Source: Cladosporium sp. IMV 00045 (lineage: Eukaryota; Ascomycota; Dothideomycetes; Cladosporiales; Cladosporiaceae). From it: a stretch of 64,000 nt of DNA. The notes under the pieces were generated by a model. The model saw only the letters and a program-made list of their open reading frames with translations. It was not told the DNA's origin and made no database searches. Below, one piece after another: positions 22,962-33,179 of this stretch (within the stretch, counting starts at the first letter, position 1; the number at the start of each line of letters is the position of its first letter). The position numbers and the translations under genes are program-made. The stretch is taken from positions 1 to 64,000 of the forward strand of contig MSJI02000835.1 in the NCBI GenBank assembly GCA_001931905.2, given 5' to 3'.

Positions 22962-24363
22962 ATGATGAGTTCCAATGATAGAATTGTCATTGTTGGTGCC
23001 GGCGTGTTCGGCCTGTCGCTGGCCTATCAGCTTGCGTCAGACGGCAACCAGAATGTGACAGTGATGGACAGACATGTGCCGCCTGTAAGTACATATGGTC
23101 TCTCGCCATTGCAAATCCCTAACATTGACAGGTCCCTGATGGATCAAGCGTTGACATATCGCGAGTCATCCGCTTCGATTATACGGACGAGACTTACATG
23201 TCCATCGCTCGGGAAGCGCATCAACAATGGTCCCAATCATCAAAGTACAAAGATATCTTTCGCTCTGCGCCAATCCTCGCGGCGATGAACAGCGACAAGC
23301 CAAGGTCCTGGATCGAGGGAGTCACCTCTGCTCTTGACAAGTTTGGCCTTCCTTATACAAACTTGCCGGATGCAGATGCGGCAAGACGGACTTATCCCAC
23401 ACTGAGTGGCGAGCTTGCCTCGCCTGGTTTCTCTGGATATACTAATAAAGAGGCAGGCTGGGCAGATGCAGCGAAGGCCATTGCCCAGCTTCGTGACGAC
23501 TGCATAGAAGCGGGAGTGTCATTCATCTCTGGTCGGGCTGGCACAGCAATCAAGTTTGACACGCTTCCCTCAGGGGAAATCAAAGCCATCCGAACAGCTG
23601 CTGGCACAATTATCGAGGGAGAGCGGTTTGTTCTTGCAGCAGGAGCCTGGTCTCCTGGCTTGACTTCCATGTACAACAGCACTCTGTCAACGGCGCAAGT
23701 CATTGGCTACGTCGCCTTGACCGAGGACGAGGTGCAAAAGTACAAAGAGCTTCCCATCTATGCGAACTTCTCCACGGGATGGTTTAACTTCCCACCCCAC
23801 GAGGAGACCCGGATGCTGAAGTTTGCAGTCCACGGTTGGGGCTACACTCGCCAACCAGCCAAGAGAGAGCCGAACGCAGACAAATCCAACATTTCTCTCC
23901 CACCCTTGCGGGCAGCCAAAGCGAGGCCCAACTTCGCACCGCCAGACGGAGAGCAGCGTCTGAGAGCCGGTCTGCGTGAGATTCTGCCGGAACTGGCTGA
24001 TCGCGAGTTCGACCGATTGTCAGTGTGTTGGTACACCGATACACCAACAGGTGATTTCATCATGGACTTCCATCCGGATCACAAGAATCTGTTTGTTGCC
24101 GGTGGAGGAAGTGGACAGTGAGTATCCCTGGATCAAAGCACATACGATAGTCACTGACACCATTCGACAGCGCATTCAAGTTCCTCCCTGTATTGCCCCA
24201 GTACGTGGGTTCGGCATTTAACCGAAAGCTTCCAAAGTATTTGGCGAACAAGTGGCGATTTAGGACAGACTACAAGAACGACAGCACCGCATTCTTGGGC
24301 GATGGAAGCCGTGGAGGCCCTGAACGCAGGGAGTTCGACATGCAAGAAAAGGCGAAGTTGTAA
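22962..24363 (+). CDS. FAD-dependent amine oxidase, DAO family (fructosyl amino acid or saccharopine/pipecolate oxidase-like)
   Basis: Flavoenzyme that oxidises a secondary amine or amino acid with O2. Model: join(22962..23084,23132..24117,24171..24363), 433 aa, close to the size of fungal amadoriases and L-saccharopine oxidase. The FAD Rossmann motif IVGAGVFGLS is at residues 10-19. SRVIRFDYTDETY follows the first join, WADAAKAI lies mid-protein, FVLAAGAWSP is the second FAD-binding segment, and the FAD C-terminal motif DFHPDHKNLFVAGGGSGHAFK spans the second join. The C-terminus lacks a clear SKL-type peroxisomal signal (it ends EKAKL, a possible weak PTS1). Substrate is undetermined. It lies divergent from the COG0523 gene and upstream of a Zn2Cys6 regulator and an aminotransferase on the same strand. 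Confidence 0.88.
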
Positions 24364-24963
24364 GATGACCAATCTTGGGTTCGAAGTATTTTCCTTTGCA
24401 TCGATCGTATGTTAGTGACTGATGTAAACATGTATATTCAACTTCTGAGCGTTCTGCTGATGTCTCGCTTTTCGGGCGTTCCGATGCCGCAACACAATTG
24501 TGCTGGGTGGCAGCTGGTTGCCCCATGATCCTTCTAGGATCACTAGCTGTCATGGCAGTATGTTTGATAGCTCGAGGTAGTCTCGGGCCAATAGAGATAC
24601 TATATCGTTCATCTGTGTGCCTCATGGCGACAAATCTAGACAAGCGTTGAGTAAAATCCCAGTGTGGTCGACCGTGCATGTCATTAAGTCGCCAGAACAC
24701 TGAACGCTGGATTCTTCATGTAGGATCCCCAAGCATTTAATATCCTCCAATTCAAGCCCCAATATCATCTAGGTATCTAGATGCCGGTTGTTACGCGAGT
24801 TCAAAGTTTGGAAGCAGAACAAAATCACGTGATCATAATTTTTCGTGCCTTATCGCGCGTTATCTCCTGCATCTACTCACACGCTGCCTCAACCACTCTC
24901 AAGACTGATTCACCTCCTTATGGCCAAATTAGTACACGGCTCGGTCCCGTCATCAATGTCGTG
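24364..24963. other. intergenic region upstream of the Zn2Cys6 gene
   Basis: 600 bp. An in-frame ATG exists at 24781 but would add 61 non-conserved residues, so the start at 24964 was chosen. No other feature is supported. Confidence 0.5.
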
Positions 24964-26552
24964 ATGACATCTACGAACTCGGGAGGTAGCTATGTGAGGC
25001 GGAAAGGATCGACGCACGATCGGACCGGCTGCCTCACATGTCGCTCAAGGTATGAATTTGCGGCAGCGAGCCTGTGTAGCTTAGCTATACGTGAAATACC
25101 CATCATACGTGCTCACATTGTCCAGGCGCAAACGATGTATAGACAAGACACGGCCTACTTGCGGTGCCTGCACGAGGTTGGGACTGCCGTGTTTTTGGGA
25201 TACAGCTCCACGAATTTCAGCAGGTGCCCAATCACGCTTGCAAGGGTCGCTGGAAGTGTCTCGCATGCGACAACAGCCACCTTCAATTGAGCGACCGATT
25301 CCCACAAGATTTCCTCAGGAGCCAATCAGACAGCCTTATGGGGCTCCGTCGAATCGGTTGTTCATGCAATATTATATCGACTTTCTGGCTCACAAGCTGT
25401 CCGCAGATGTCCGGTATAACTCTTTCCTCTCTGGTATGCCGCGCCACAACGCCACAACGCAATGCCATATGACTGACGGGACCACATTTAGCTTTTGTAC
25501 CTATGGCTATGGAGTCTCAGGCCCTTCAAACCGCCCTCATTGCCTTTTCATCAGCGAATTGGTCATATTTGAACCAAGGAAGCGAAGTAATTGTTCTCGA
25601 GAACAACTCTCGTGCTCTTACGACATTAGGTCGATCAATCCGTGATGCTGACATTGCACAACAAGAGACAAATCTTGCCGCTTGTCTGGTACTCTCTACC
25701 TCGGAGATCTCCCAGGGCCACCGGCACTCATGGTTTCCGCATCTTCAAGGAGCTCGACAAATTCTGCTCACAGCACACAGGCAAGGATATGGCGGGCAAA
25801 TTCTCTATGGAGCAGATGCTTTGAAAGGCACTCCCGAAGGACGATGGCTCCTCCGCAATTTTGCGTATCACGACATTATGGGGTCGATCGTATCCGGATA
25901 CCCCTTACTTCTCAAGATCGAGTATGCGTACGACATTCTTGACGAAGTTGACTCGTACTTCGGCGTCGCATCGACCATCCTAATTTCTATTGCTCGAATC
26001 AACTCTTTAGGCCTACATGGAGCCAACGGACAGCCAGCGGATGATGGTAATGATGCAGATCTCGAAGGCGAGAATCTGCAAACCGAGATTAGCGACATCG
26101 AGCGGAATTTGCTCGATTGGCAGTGCGTCCTGCAAGATTCGAATCCTGAGCTCCATGACATGGCGCATTGTTATCGCAATGCAGCCCTTCTTTCGCTCTA
26201 TGGTCGTTGCTACGAACGTGATCCGAAATTGTATGGGGAAAAGATCATACCAGCAACAACTGAGCTCTTCTCCTGCATCTCGAGGCTACCGGCTGGCTCG
26301 TACACTGAAGGGTCCATGCTCTTTCCGCACTTTATGGCAGGAGTTTTTGCGAGTAGCGCGGAACAAGTGGCCATGTTGCGGTCGAGAATGAACATTATTT
26401 TATCCACCAGAGGGTTCCGCAATATTGAGGTTGCGCGTACAGCCCTGGAATCAATTTGGAGCCGCACAAGAGCGGAGTCAGAAAGCTCGACGAGAATGTT
26501 ATCGTGGCCTGACATACGCCACCTTGTAGGTGACGGCCTTAGTCTGAGCTGA
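24964..26552 (+). CDS. Zn2Cys6 transcription factor with fungal-specific regulatory domain
   Basis: Fungal nuclear DNA-binding regulator. Model: join(24964..25049,25126..25433,25492..26552), 484 aa. Intron 1 falls inside the zinc cluster and splicing gives CLTCRSRRKRC, then CGACTRLGLPC, the complete six-cysteine binuclear cluster near residues 23-50. Intron 2 joins YNSFLS to AFVPMAMESQALQTALIAFS, the start of the regulatory domain (the type often labelled fungal transcription factor domain 2), which continues to the C-terminus. The helices YHDIMGSIVSGYPLL and CYRNAALLSLYGRCY are typical. Its position between an FAD amine oxidase and a class III aminotransferase on the same strand suggests local regulation of these genes (inference). 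Confidence 0.9.
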
Positions 26553-27118
26553 GTTTCGCAGCGTCAAGACGGCTGTCGATGTTGCATGCATCAATTGGCG
26601 ATAATCTGATCGCATCACATAGGTCGTAGCCATTTGGTGGCGACGCGCATGGCATTGATATCTTGCATGGATGTTAAAACCTTTCGTATACGATTGGGCA
26701 TGATAACGGCATGATCAGAGACTATCTGGTAGCAAGAACTTGGCTAACCTGGGAACCCGCCTTATCTTGTACTTTTGTACAGGTCCTCTGCTCCGAGAAC
26801 GGTGACCCAGAGCCGAGAAAGCCAATCGCGTTCGGCTCCGAGGGGATCGCCAAATACGCCCGACCCGCCAAAGACGCCAAAACCGCCGCTGATACGCTGG
26901 ATACGACAAACAATTATCAACACTTCTCTTTTGCCTTCCAAACACGGAGAATAGCTTTAATCTAGCAGGACATGCGACATCTGGTCAACATGCCCGGCAC
27001 TGTTGAGCATCTCTCGGCGGAAAGGCCAGCATGCCCTATCGATGCACTTAACTTCCGCCACTTATAATAGCTTGCCAGCTGCTGCTTGGAAATTGAGCAG
27101 ACACAAGTCACTTTCAAA
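26553..27118. other. promoter region of the class III aminotransferase
   Basis: 566 bp. A TATA-like CTTATAATAG lies at 27061-27070, about 50 bp before the ATG. No gene is supported. Confidence 0.45.
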
Positions 27119-28710
27119 ATGAAGCTACAAGACGAGAAAATGGGCGAATGCGAGACAATCAGCAACGTGCAGTCCACGTTCAGCGCCAAAGTGGATGCGA
27201 CGCCAGAAAGCGGTATACTGTACGCAAAACTCGCCACGCAGCCTCCGAGAGCCATTGGTGGAAAAGGCATCTACATTCATACCGATGATGGTCGAGAGAT
27301 CTTGGATGCCAGCTGTGGTGCTGCCGTGGCTTGTCTAGGACACAATAACCCTCGCGTCAAGGAAGCTATCATGCGCCAGCTTGATAACGTGGCCTACTGC
27401 TACGCGCCTTTCTTCACAACATCACCTGCCGAAGAGCTTGCAAAGCGACTTTGCGAATCGACGGGATGGCAAATGTCGCGAGTCTTCATTGTCAGTTCTG
27501 GTACGTTGATTTCACTGTGGATCGATGCGAATCACACTAACTCGCAAGCAAGGCACGGAAGCAGTCGAGGCAGCATTGAAGATGTCCAGGCAGTATTTCC
27601 TGGAACGCCCAGAGCCTCAGCCCCAAAGGACCAAATTCATAGCTCGGCACCAATCTTACCATGGAAACACACTCGGCGCCTTGTCAGTTGGATATCACAA
27701 CGCGCGAAAGGCTCCCTACCATCCAATCCTGTCTACGAACACCTCACACGTTTCTCCGTGTTACTCATACCGGGATCAGCGCCCAGACGAAAGCGAGGAA
27801 GGTTACGTTGCTCGACTAGCCCAGGAATTGGAAGATGAGTTTCAGCGCCAGGGATCCGACCAGGTCTGTGCATTCGTCGCGGAGACTGTCGCAGGAACGG
27901 TAAGTACATCTATCCGCTCGAATCATTTGAAAAGTTTATTCAAACTGATCGCTATCGATAGACTTTGGGCACAGTACCGCCTGTAAAGGGCTATTTCGCC
28001 GCAATGAAGACGGTTTGCGAACGCCATGGTGCACTCTTCATTCTGGACGAGGTCATGTCGGGTATGGGCAGAACCGGAACCCTTCACGCATGGGAGCAAG
28101 AAGGCGTGGTGCCAGATCTTCAGACTGTAGCTAAAGGTCTTGGAGCTGGGTACGCGCCAATCGGCGCACTTCTTGTCAACAACAGAGTCATTGAAGCCCT
28201 TGAGAAGGGCACAGGCGGCTTTGTTCACAGCCAAACATATCAAGGCCATCCAATTGCTTGCGCGGCAGCGCTTGAGGTCCAGAATATCGTTCGCGAGGAA
28301 GACTTGCTTGCCAATGTTAAGGAGATGGGTGTCTATCTCCACGGCGCACTGAAGCAAAGGCTGGGCGACCATAAGCACGTTGGAGACATTCGCGGGCGTG
28401 GGCTATTCTGGGGCGTAAGTCCAACATACCAAATCATTGTCGACAGTGCAGTACTGATTCGTCCCAGATTGAGTTTGTCGAGGACAAGGCAACCAAGACG
28501 CCATTCCCAGCCGAAAAGAAAGTCGCACCGAGCGTGCATGCGGTGGCACTCAAAGATCATTCTGTATCATTGATCCCCAGCACTGGCATGGTCAATGGAA
28601 AAGATGGTGATATCGTCCAGCTTGCACCTCCTTACAATGTCACCCGTGAGGAAGTGGAATTGATCGTTGAGAGGACCGCTGCGGCAATTGAGCAAGTCCT
28701 CGGTGTTTAG
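27119..28710 (+). CDS. class III PLP-dependent aminotransferase
   Basis: Omega-amino acid/ketone transaminase family (relatives: GABA, ornithine, beta-alanine and diaminobutyrate transaminases). Model: join(27119..27500,27553..27899,27962..28414,28468..28710), 474 aa, all joins in phase. Motifs: DASCGAAVACLGHNNP near the N-terminus, SSG/TEAVEAALK across intron 1, RHQSYHGNT, AETVAGT/TLGTVPP across intron 2, LFILDEVMSGMGRTG with the PLP-binding Asp, and the Schiff-base Lys in TVAKGLGAGYAPIGA (Lys 301). A late GDIRGRGLFWG/IEFVED join completes the small domain. There is no targeting peptide. The substrate is not predictable from sequence. It lies downstream of the Zn2Cys6 regulator and upstream of the interrupted tautomerase. 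The stop is TAG. Confidence 0.92.
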
Positions 28711-29293
28711 TCAAATATATTGCATTTCGATTAATCGAATGGCAATCTAATGAGAGCATTCAACTTTTAGACCTGGGTATTCTAAGGTTCCTTTTGTAAT
28801 TTGAACCACTTCAACTCGCAACACTCCACGTATCACCACCATTTGGCTTGCGAGCGTCAGAATCGCTTTCCAATGCGTGCTTAACCTAGCGCGCCCAATG
28901 ATCACAGACTCATAGATCCTTTTCTTGCCATCTCGGTTCGTTACTCATTATTGTGTAACCTCAATCGCATGCCGTTAGTAATGCGATAGGGTCGAACGGA
29001 CAAACGCGGCATTAGTGGGCCTTTCGTGATGGATTTGACTACGCCCTACGAACACTATCAGATCTAAGATACGCCGAAGTCGCCAGATTCGCCCTTTGCG
29101 TACCAAATCCACGTCACAATTCTGGATGCTGAGTCAAAAAGGCTGCATAAACCTTCCTAGACGGGAAATATCAAGACGAGCATCGTGGACGACATCCGCA
29201 GCACGAAGATGGAAAAGGGTATAAGTTGACAGAATCCGTAGCTGCTTGCTTGTGATCAGACTAATTGATCATTATTACATTGTCATCACAATA
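28711..29293. other. intergenic region
   Basis: Aminotransferase 3' flank and upstream region of the tautomerase gene. It is relatively AT-rich near 29260-29295. No gene is supported. Confidence 0.5.
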
Positions 29294-29756
29294 ATGCCTT
29301 TCTTTCACATTCACGTGGTCCGAGGGTAGCGGAGCAAGGAAGAGCTGAGGAAGCTCGCCGACGTGATCCAGCAATGCTCTCGTGAACATTTCAACGCACC
29401 GTACAGAGACAGATTTCAAGTAAGACACACCCACATCAACTCCTCTAGGCCTGGCGTGTGGCAAAAAGAATCGAACTGATCTCAACTAGATCATCTCACA
29501 ACACGATCCCGAGGAGATGATATTCGAGGACTTCAATCTCGGGTACACGCGGACAGACAAGCTGGTCTTCATTCAGATTTTCCAACAAGGAAGAGACGCC
29601 GCCATGAAGCAGAAGCTTTACGGAGCGATCGCAGACAAGCTGAAGGAGGGGTGCGGCCTTGAGGGCGATGATTTGTTCATCTCTGTCAACAGAAATGAGA
29701 AGGAGGATTGGAGTGTTGGAAGGGGTCGTGCGACGTTCCTTGTGGGCGATGTATAG
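29294..29756 (+). pseudogene. tautomerase superfamily protein with in-frame TAG at codon 12
   Basis: Model: 29294..29419 + 29490..29756 (131 codons including the terminator), with a 70-bp intron (GTAAGA...CTAG). The protein resembles the MIF/4-OT fold group related to malonate semialdehyde decarboxylase (Tautomerase_2 type): start MPFFHIHVVRG with the N-terminal Pro that acts as general base, RSKEELRKLADVI, NAPYRDRF/QIISQHDPEEMIFEDFN, TDKLVFIQIFQQGR, then EDWSVGRG near the end. Codon 12 (29327-29329) is TAG, followed by CGG, where relatives often have Arg. Downstream the frame, splice sites and conserved residues look intact, so either the lesion is recent, the base is wrong, or the stop is read through. 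A fragment of a second copy lies at 32547. Confidence 0.75.
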
Positions 29757-30401
29757 AGATAAGCAACATTCCGACTTCTGATATAGTTATAGTATACTCG
29801 TTCGACACAAAGCCCTCTTGAGATCGTGTTGCATACACCTCTATGGCTTAAACCAATGAGATCACTGCATGTCTCAATTGAGGGAGAGGTGATGATGTGC
29901 TCCGATGCTTTGTCGAACGCCCTCACCTGGCTTAGAATAAAGCAACGAATGCAGGTTGTCCAGCAGATCGTGGGAAATCTTTTTTCCTGTCTGACAGAGC
30001 CAAGGTGCGACTTTGCAGTAATATCAAGAGAAAACTCGGGTTTGATGCTTGGCCTCAACAACACTCTCTCCATGGCAGGATGATCCTGCATACTAGAATA
30101 AGGCATGAACCGTGCATTGCAGTCACAACGGTGGGCCTATGGGCTGATACGGCTGCTCCATGCTGTAGGTGCATACACATGCACATGGCACATCCGTCGA
30201 CTCTGCTGTTTCAGCCTTCAGCCTCGTCTCGTGCAGCTTCGTTCAGCTCAGCCTTCTTAGTCCGACCCGCGAGTATATCTGCCTACTTCATACCAAGCAA
30301 ATCGCCTGCTTCTAAAACCACGCAGTTTGCCGACTGCTGTCAATACTTCGATCGTTTAGCGAGTGCCAACTATTGCCGCTTTGAGCTACTCTGTGCAGAA
30401 G
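29757..30401. other. intergenic region before the HET-like gene
   Basis: 645 bp. The frame of the HET-like gene is open from 30363 by a GTG, but the first ATG is 30402. No other feature is supported. Confidence 0.5.
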
Positions 30402-32483
30402 ATGGAGGATGCCGCCAGTCCCCACGAACCGAAAATTTTTCAAGTACCAGTCCACAGCTTCTCCTGGTGCGCTTGCCGTAACGAAACATATCTGGCAGAT
30501 CATGTCAAGATGAAGAGTTTCCAGCGGCCTTTGGAGTTCGGACAAGCAACAGCTATTTCATACGGTATCGGTGACTTCGATCGACAGAAGCATTTGCTCG
30601 GGCATTTTGATGAACCGACGCGCGAGCCGATCAGCTTGGAACTCGGAGGCGAATGGGACGTCGAGGGCGTCATGAAGAGTTTGGTGGCACTCAGTAAAGA
30701 GCATAGGGCAATCTGGCTCGACCAACTATCCATGCCACAAGACCCAGTCTCCATATCAATTCATCTACAAAAGATGCCACAGGTCTACCGTGAATTTGAA
30801 GTTGTGATCCTCCTGCCAAACGCACCTTGTCCTTGTCTCAAAGATGCGTTCGAATCTTGGACCATGGGAGGCACAAATGGGGATTTTAATCTTCAAGACG
30901 CCGAAACTAAGTGTCTGAACGCCTTTCCAGTCTCATCATACCATTTTCGTCTGTGGACGAGACAAGAATTTACATACGCGAGACGAATCTCAATTCACTA
31001 CTGCCGAGCACCTGACGGGCACTGCTCACGTGGAACCATCGATCATGACTGGCTGTATGGAGCTACACGGATTCCCACAAGTTCTCCGAGCTATCTGAAT
31101 CCATGGGCTTCGTGGAAGCATGCCTCGTGCGTCGAGCAAACAAACAGTGAGAGTGAATACGCCGAAAAAATGGTGTGGTCAATCTTCAGAGACGCGCACG
31201 TTGTAGGACGACGCCATCTTTGGGAGGCGGTTATACGCTTTTTGGCGAAGATAGACATCGAACGGGTCTTCAAGCTCCATCTAAGCGCAGAAATGGCTAA
31301 ATTCCTTCTCGGTGCGAGGCTGGACAGAACTTATGACAAGTACGAAGAACCTTTTGGACTTGGTGAACTGGAAAGTGAGCATGTTGCAAGTGTGCAGAAA
31401 GACTTTGCTCTCGCGCTCCTACCATCATTCAAAGGATACCGAGTTCCTCATGAGTCCGCAAGCATGACGCTGCCTGAACTCATGGATGACGGCATTGATC
31501 AATTGGAGTATCATAACCAGGCTCGTGGGAAAACCAGACTCCCAAAGGGCTTGTTTGAATTTGGGAACGAGCTCGGCTCAATGCGGTGTAAACCATCCAT
31601 TTTTCTTCGCACGGAGAGCATACAAAACCTGGGAGACGTGTATGGCTCGATGTGGGGAGGTGAGTTTCAACGCCTTGATTCGCTTGACGTTACCGGACTG
31701 CGTTTACGAGATAAGAGTTCTCCTGCGTCCCGAATGGCCGAGTCGAAGACATACGAGGAAGCCCTCGGTGGCGCTACCACTAGGCAAGTCCGTGATTTTA
31801 TGCGCAAGGCTGGAGAGAGCAACCATGGAAATTTCGAAAGAAGCCGCGTTAGAGAGCTGAAGGCATGGGCTACCGCAATGTATTCCAACAAATCTGCGAT
31901 CCCAATCACTGAATGGCCGAGTCGTGCACACGAGCAAGCCATCTTTGAGGATTCGTTGCGTGTCGCGCAGCCTTGGGGCTCCCTGCCGGAGATTGATCAT
32001 GCGAGAGTATGCTACGAGCTCATGTGCAATTATGTTTGCATAAACCCGGACGTTGCACGCGAGAAGCATTTAGGACTGGTGGTGAAAACGTCAGATCCAC
32101 CATGCATGGGCTTCGTTAATGGCATGTTCTACGATAGGATGAGGGACAACGAGCGGTGCCAGCAGCATCTTAGGGTGCAAACACCTCCCACAGCCCCCCA
32201 GGCAATCGGCAATGCGATCCTACCAGAGGAGTGGCTGACCATCATGGTGACCAGCCTAGAGTTTGACGATCCTGGGCGCAGATATTGGACGTCGGAAGCT
32301 GTGAAGGTTGCCCGCCCAGTCAACCTTGCGGAGCATGTAAGAATTGGAGAGTCTGGATTGAATGAATCTGTGCCAGTGTATATGGTCATGGGGGTGTGGT
32401 TTTGGTGTCCGAGGGACGACCCTTGTGTTGGTGCTGAGCTGTTCAAAGGCTCGGACGAGACTTACGATGCGGTTCTGTGTTGA
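30402..32483 (+). CDS. divergent HET-domain-like protein
   Basis: Intronless, 693 aa. The first 150 residues follow the order of the heterokaryon-incompatibility (HET) domain: ATAISYGIGDFD (49-60, compare A-x-SY-x-WG), then AIWLDQLSMPQD (103-114, compare WIDxLCIxQ) and HLQKMPQVYREFEVVILL (121-138). The usual Cys of the LCI motif is replaced (LSM) and the Trp of SYxWG is Gly-Ile-Gly, so the domain is diverged. LWTRQEF later in the protein is also typical of the wider HET-like group. The remaining 500 residues have no recognised domain and no membrane segment. HET proteins trigger cell death or allorecognition responses. Here a role is only inferred. It sits between the interrupted tautomerase and a tautomerase relic. 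Confidence 0.65.
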   Translation: MEDAASPHEPKIFQVPVHSFSWCACRNETYLADHVKMKSFQRPLEFGQATAISYGIGDFDRQKHLLGHFDEPTREPISLELGGEWDVEGVMKSLVALSKEHRAIWLDQLSMPQDPVSISIHLQKMPQVYREFEVVILLPNAPCPCLKDAFESWTMGGTNGDFNLQDAETKCLNAFPVSSYHFRLWTRQEFTYARRISIHYCRAPDGHCSRGTIDHDWLYGATRIPTSSPSYLNPWASWKHASCVEQTNSESEYAEKMVWSIFRDAHVVGRRHLWEAVIRFLAKIDIERVFKLHLSAEMAKFLLGARLDRTYDKYEEPFGLGELESEHVASVQKDFALALLPSFKGYRVPHESASMTLPELMDDGIDQLEYHNQARGKTRLPKGLFEFGNELGSMRCKPSIFLRTESIQNLGDVYGSMWGGEFQRLDSLDVTGLRLRDKSSPASRMAESKTYEEALGGATTRQVRDFMRKAGESNHGNFERSRVRELKAWATAMYSNKSAIPITEWPSRAHEQAIFEDSLRVAQPWGSLPEIDHARVCYELMCNYVCINPDVAREKHLGLVVKTSDPPCMGFVNGMFYDRMRDNERCQQHLRVQTPPTAPQAIGNAILPEEWLTIMVTSLEFDDPGRRYWTSEAVKVARPVNLAEHVRIGESGLNESVPVYMVMGVWFWCPRDDPCVGAELFKGSDETYDAVLC

Positions 32484-33179
32484 CCAAGTCTGTTGATCAC
32501 GCAGTAGCATGTTTCTTACTTGTCTTTGAACATCACTTCTTGAGCTGATATTCGCATTGTTCTGCGGCAGGAGGATTGGAGTGATGACGTTCCATGTGGG
32601 CGATGCATAAAGATAACGAGGCACCATACCGATTACCGAAACAGCTCATCTTGCTTTCTGCGATGATGTCTGCGTGTCATATACACCAAAAAGGCTCACA
32701 TACGCATGCTTGAGAACCGTGCGTCATGTCGTTATTATCGTCGGGTTGTTGGCAAAAGGTGCTTCTGGGGGTGAGATCGGACTAGTATATTATGCCGCTT
32801 GAGAGGGTTCGATCTGAGTGCTGACAATGGACGAAGCAGTTGCTGTCTTCGCATAATGAGTCAATGTTGTAGTCGGAGACTCATGGTCTTTCAAAGATTG
32901 ATGACAGCGGATTGGGTGCTGCAGTCGAGTCTCAAGGCTGGCTTTCATTCGCATTTATAATGCGCCAATGCTAATAGTGCAGTCCAGCTCAGTCGCAATC
33001 AGGCTAATAGAGAAGAGCGTGGAAAGGACAGCATTGGCCTGATTTCTCAGGCTCTTTGGCGAAGGACACTCAAAACGTAGATGTCAAGAACCGGTGGTAC
33101 ATCAGGCCGAGTCAATGTCTGGTGAGATGATATTTGCACGACTCTGCGATACTTCGAACCATCGAATTGAACTCTGCCT
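32484..33179. other. intergenic region containing a tautomerase relic
   Basis: Between the HET-like gene (+) and the NmrA-like gene (-), convergent. Apart from the relic at 32547-32615 nothing is supported. Confidence 0.5.
32547..32615 (+). pseudogene. relic of the 3' end of a second tautomerase gene
   Basis: AGGAGGATTGGAGTG (32569-32583) is identical to 29701-29715 in the tautomerase gene. After a gap of about 15 bases, the next 30 bases (GACGTTCC...GGGCGATG...AGATAA) match with only a few differences, including the position of the stop codon. Upstream, the frame reads D-I-R-I-V-L-R-Q-EDWS, parallel to DLFISVN...EDWS. The rest of the gene is missing. This is direct evidence of a past tandem or segmental duplication. 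Confidence 0.75.

Noticed and set aside
24781..24963. Upstream in-frame ATG for the Zn2Cys6 regulator
   Set aside because: Would add 61 unconserved residues; the ATG at 24964 places the zinc cluster at the usual N-terminal position.
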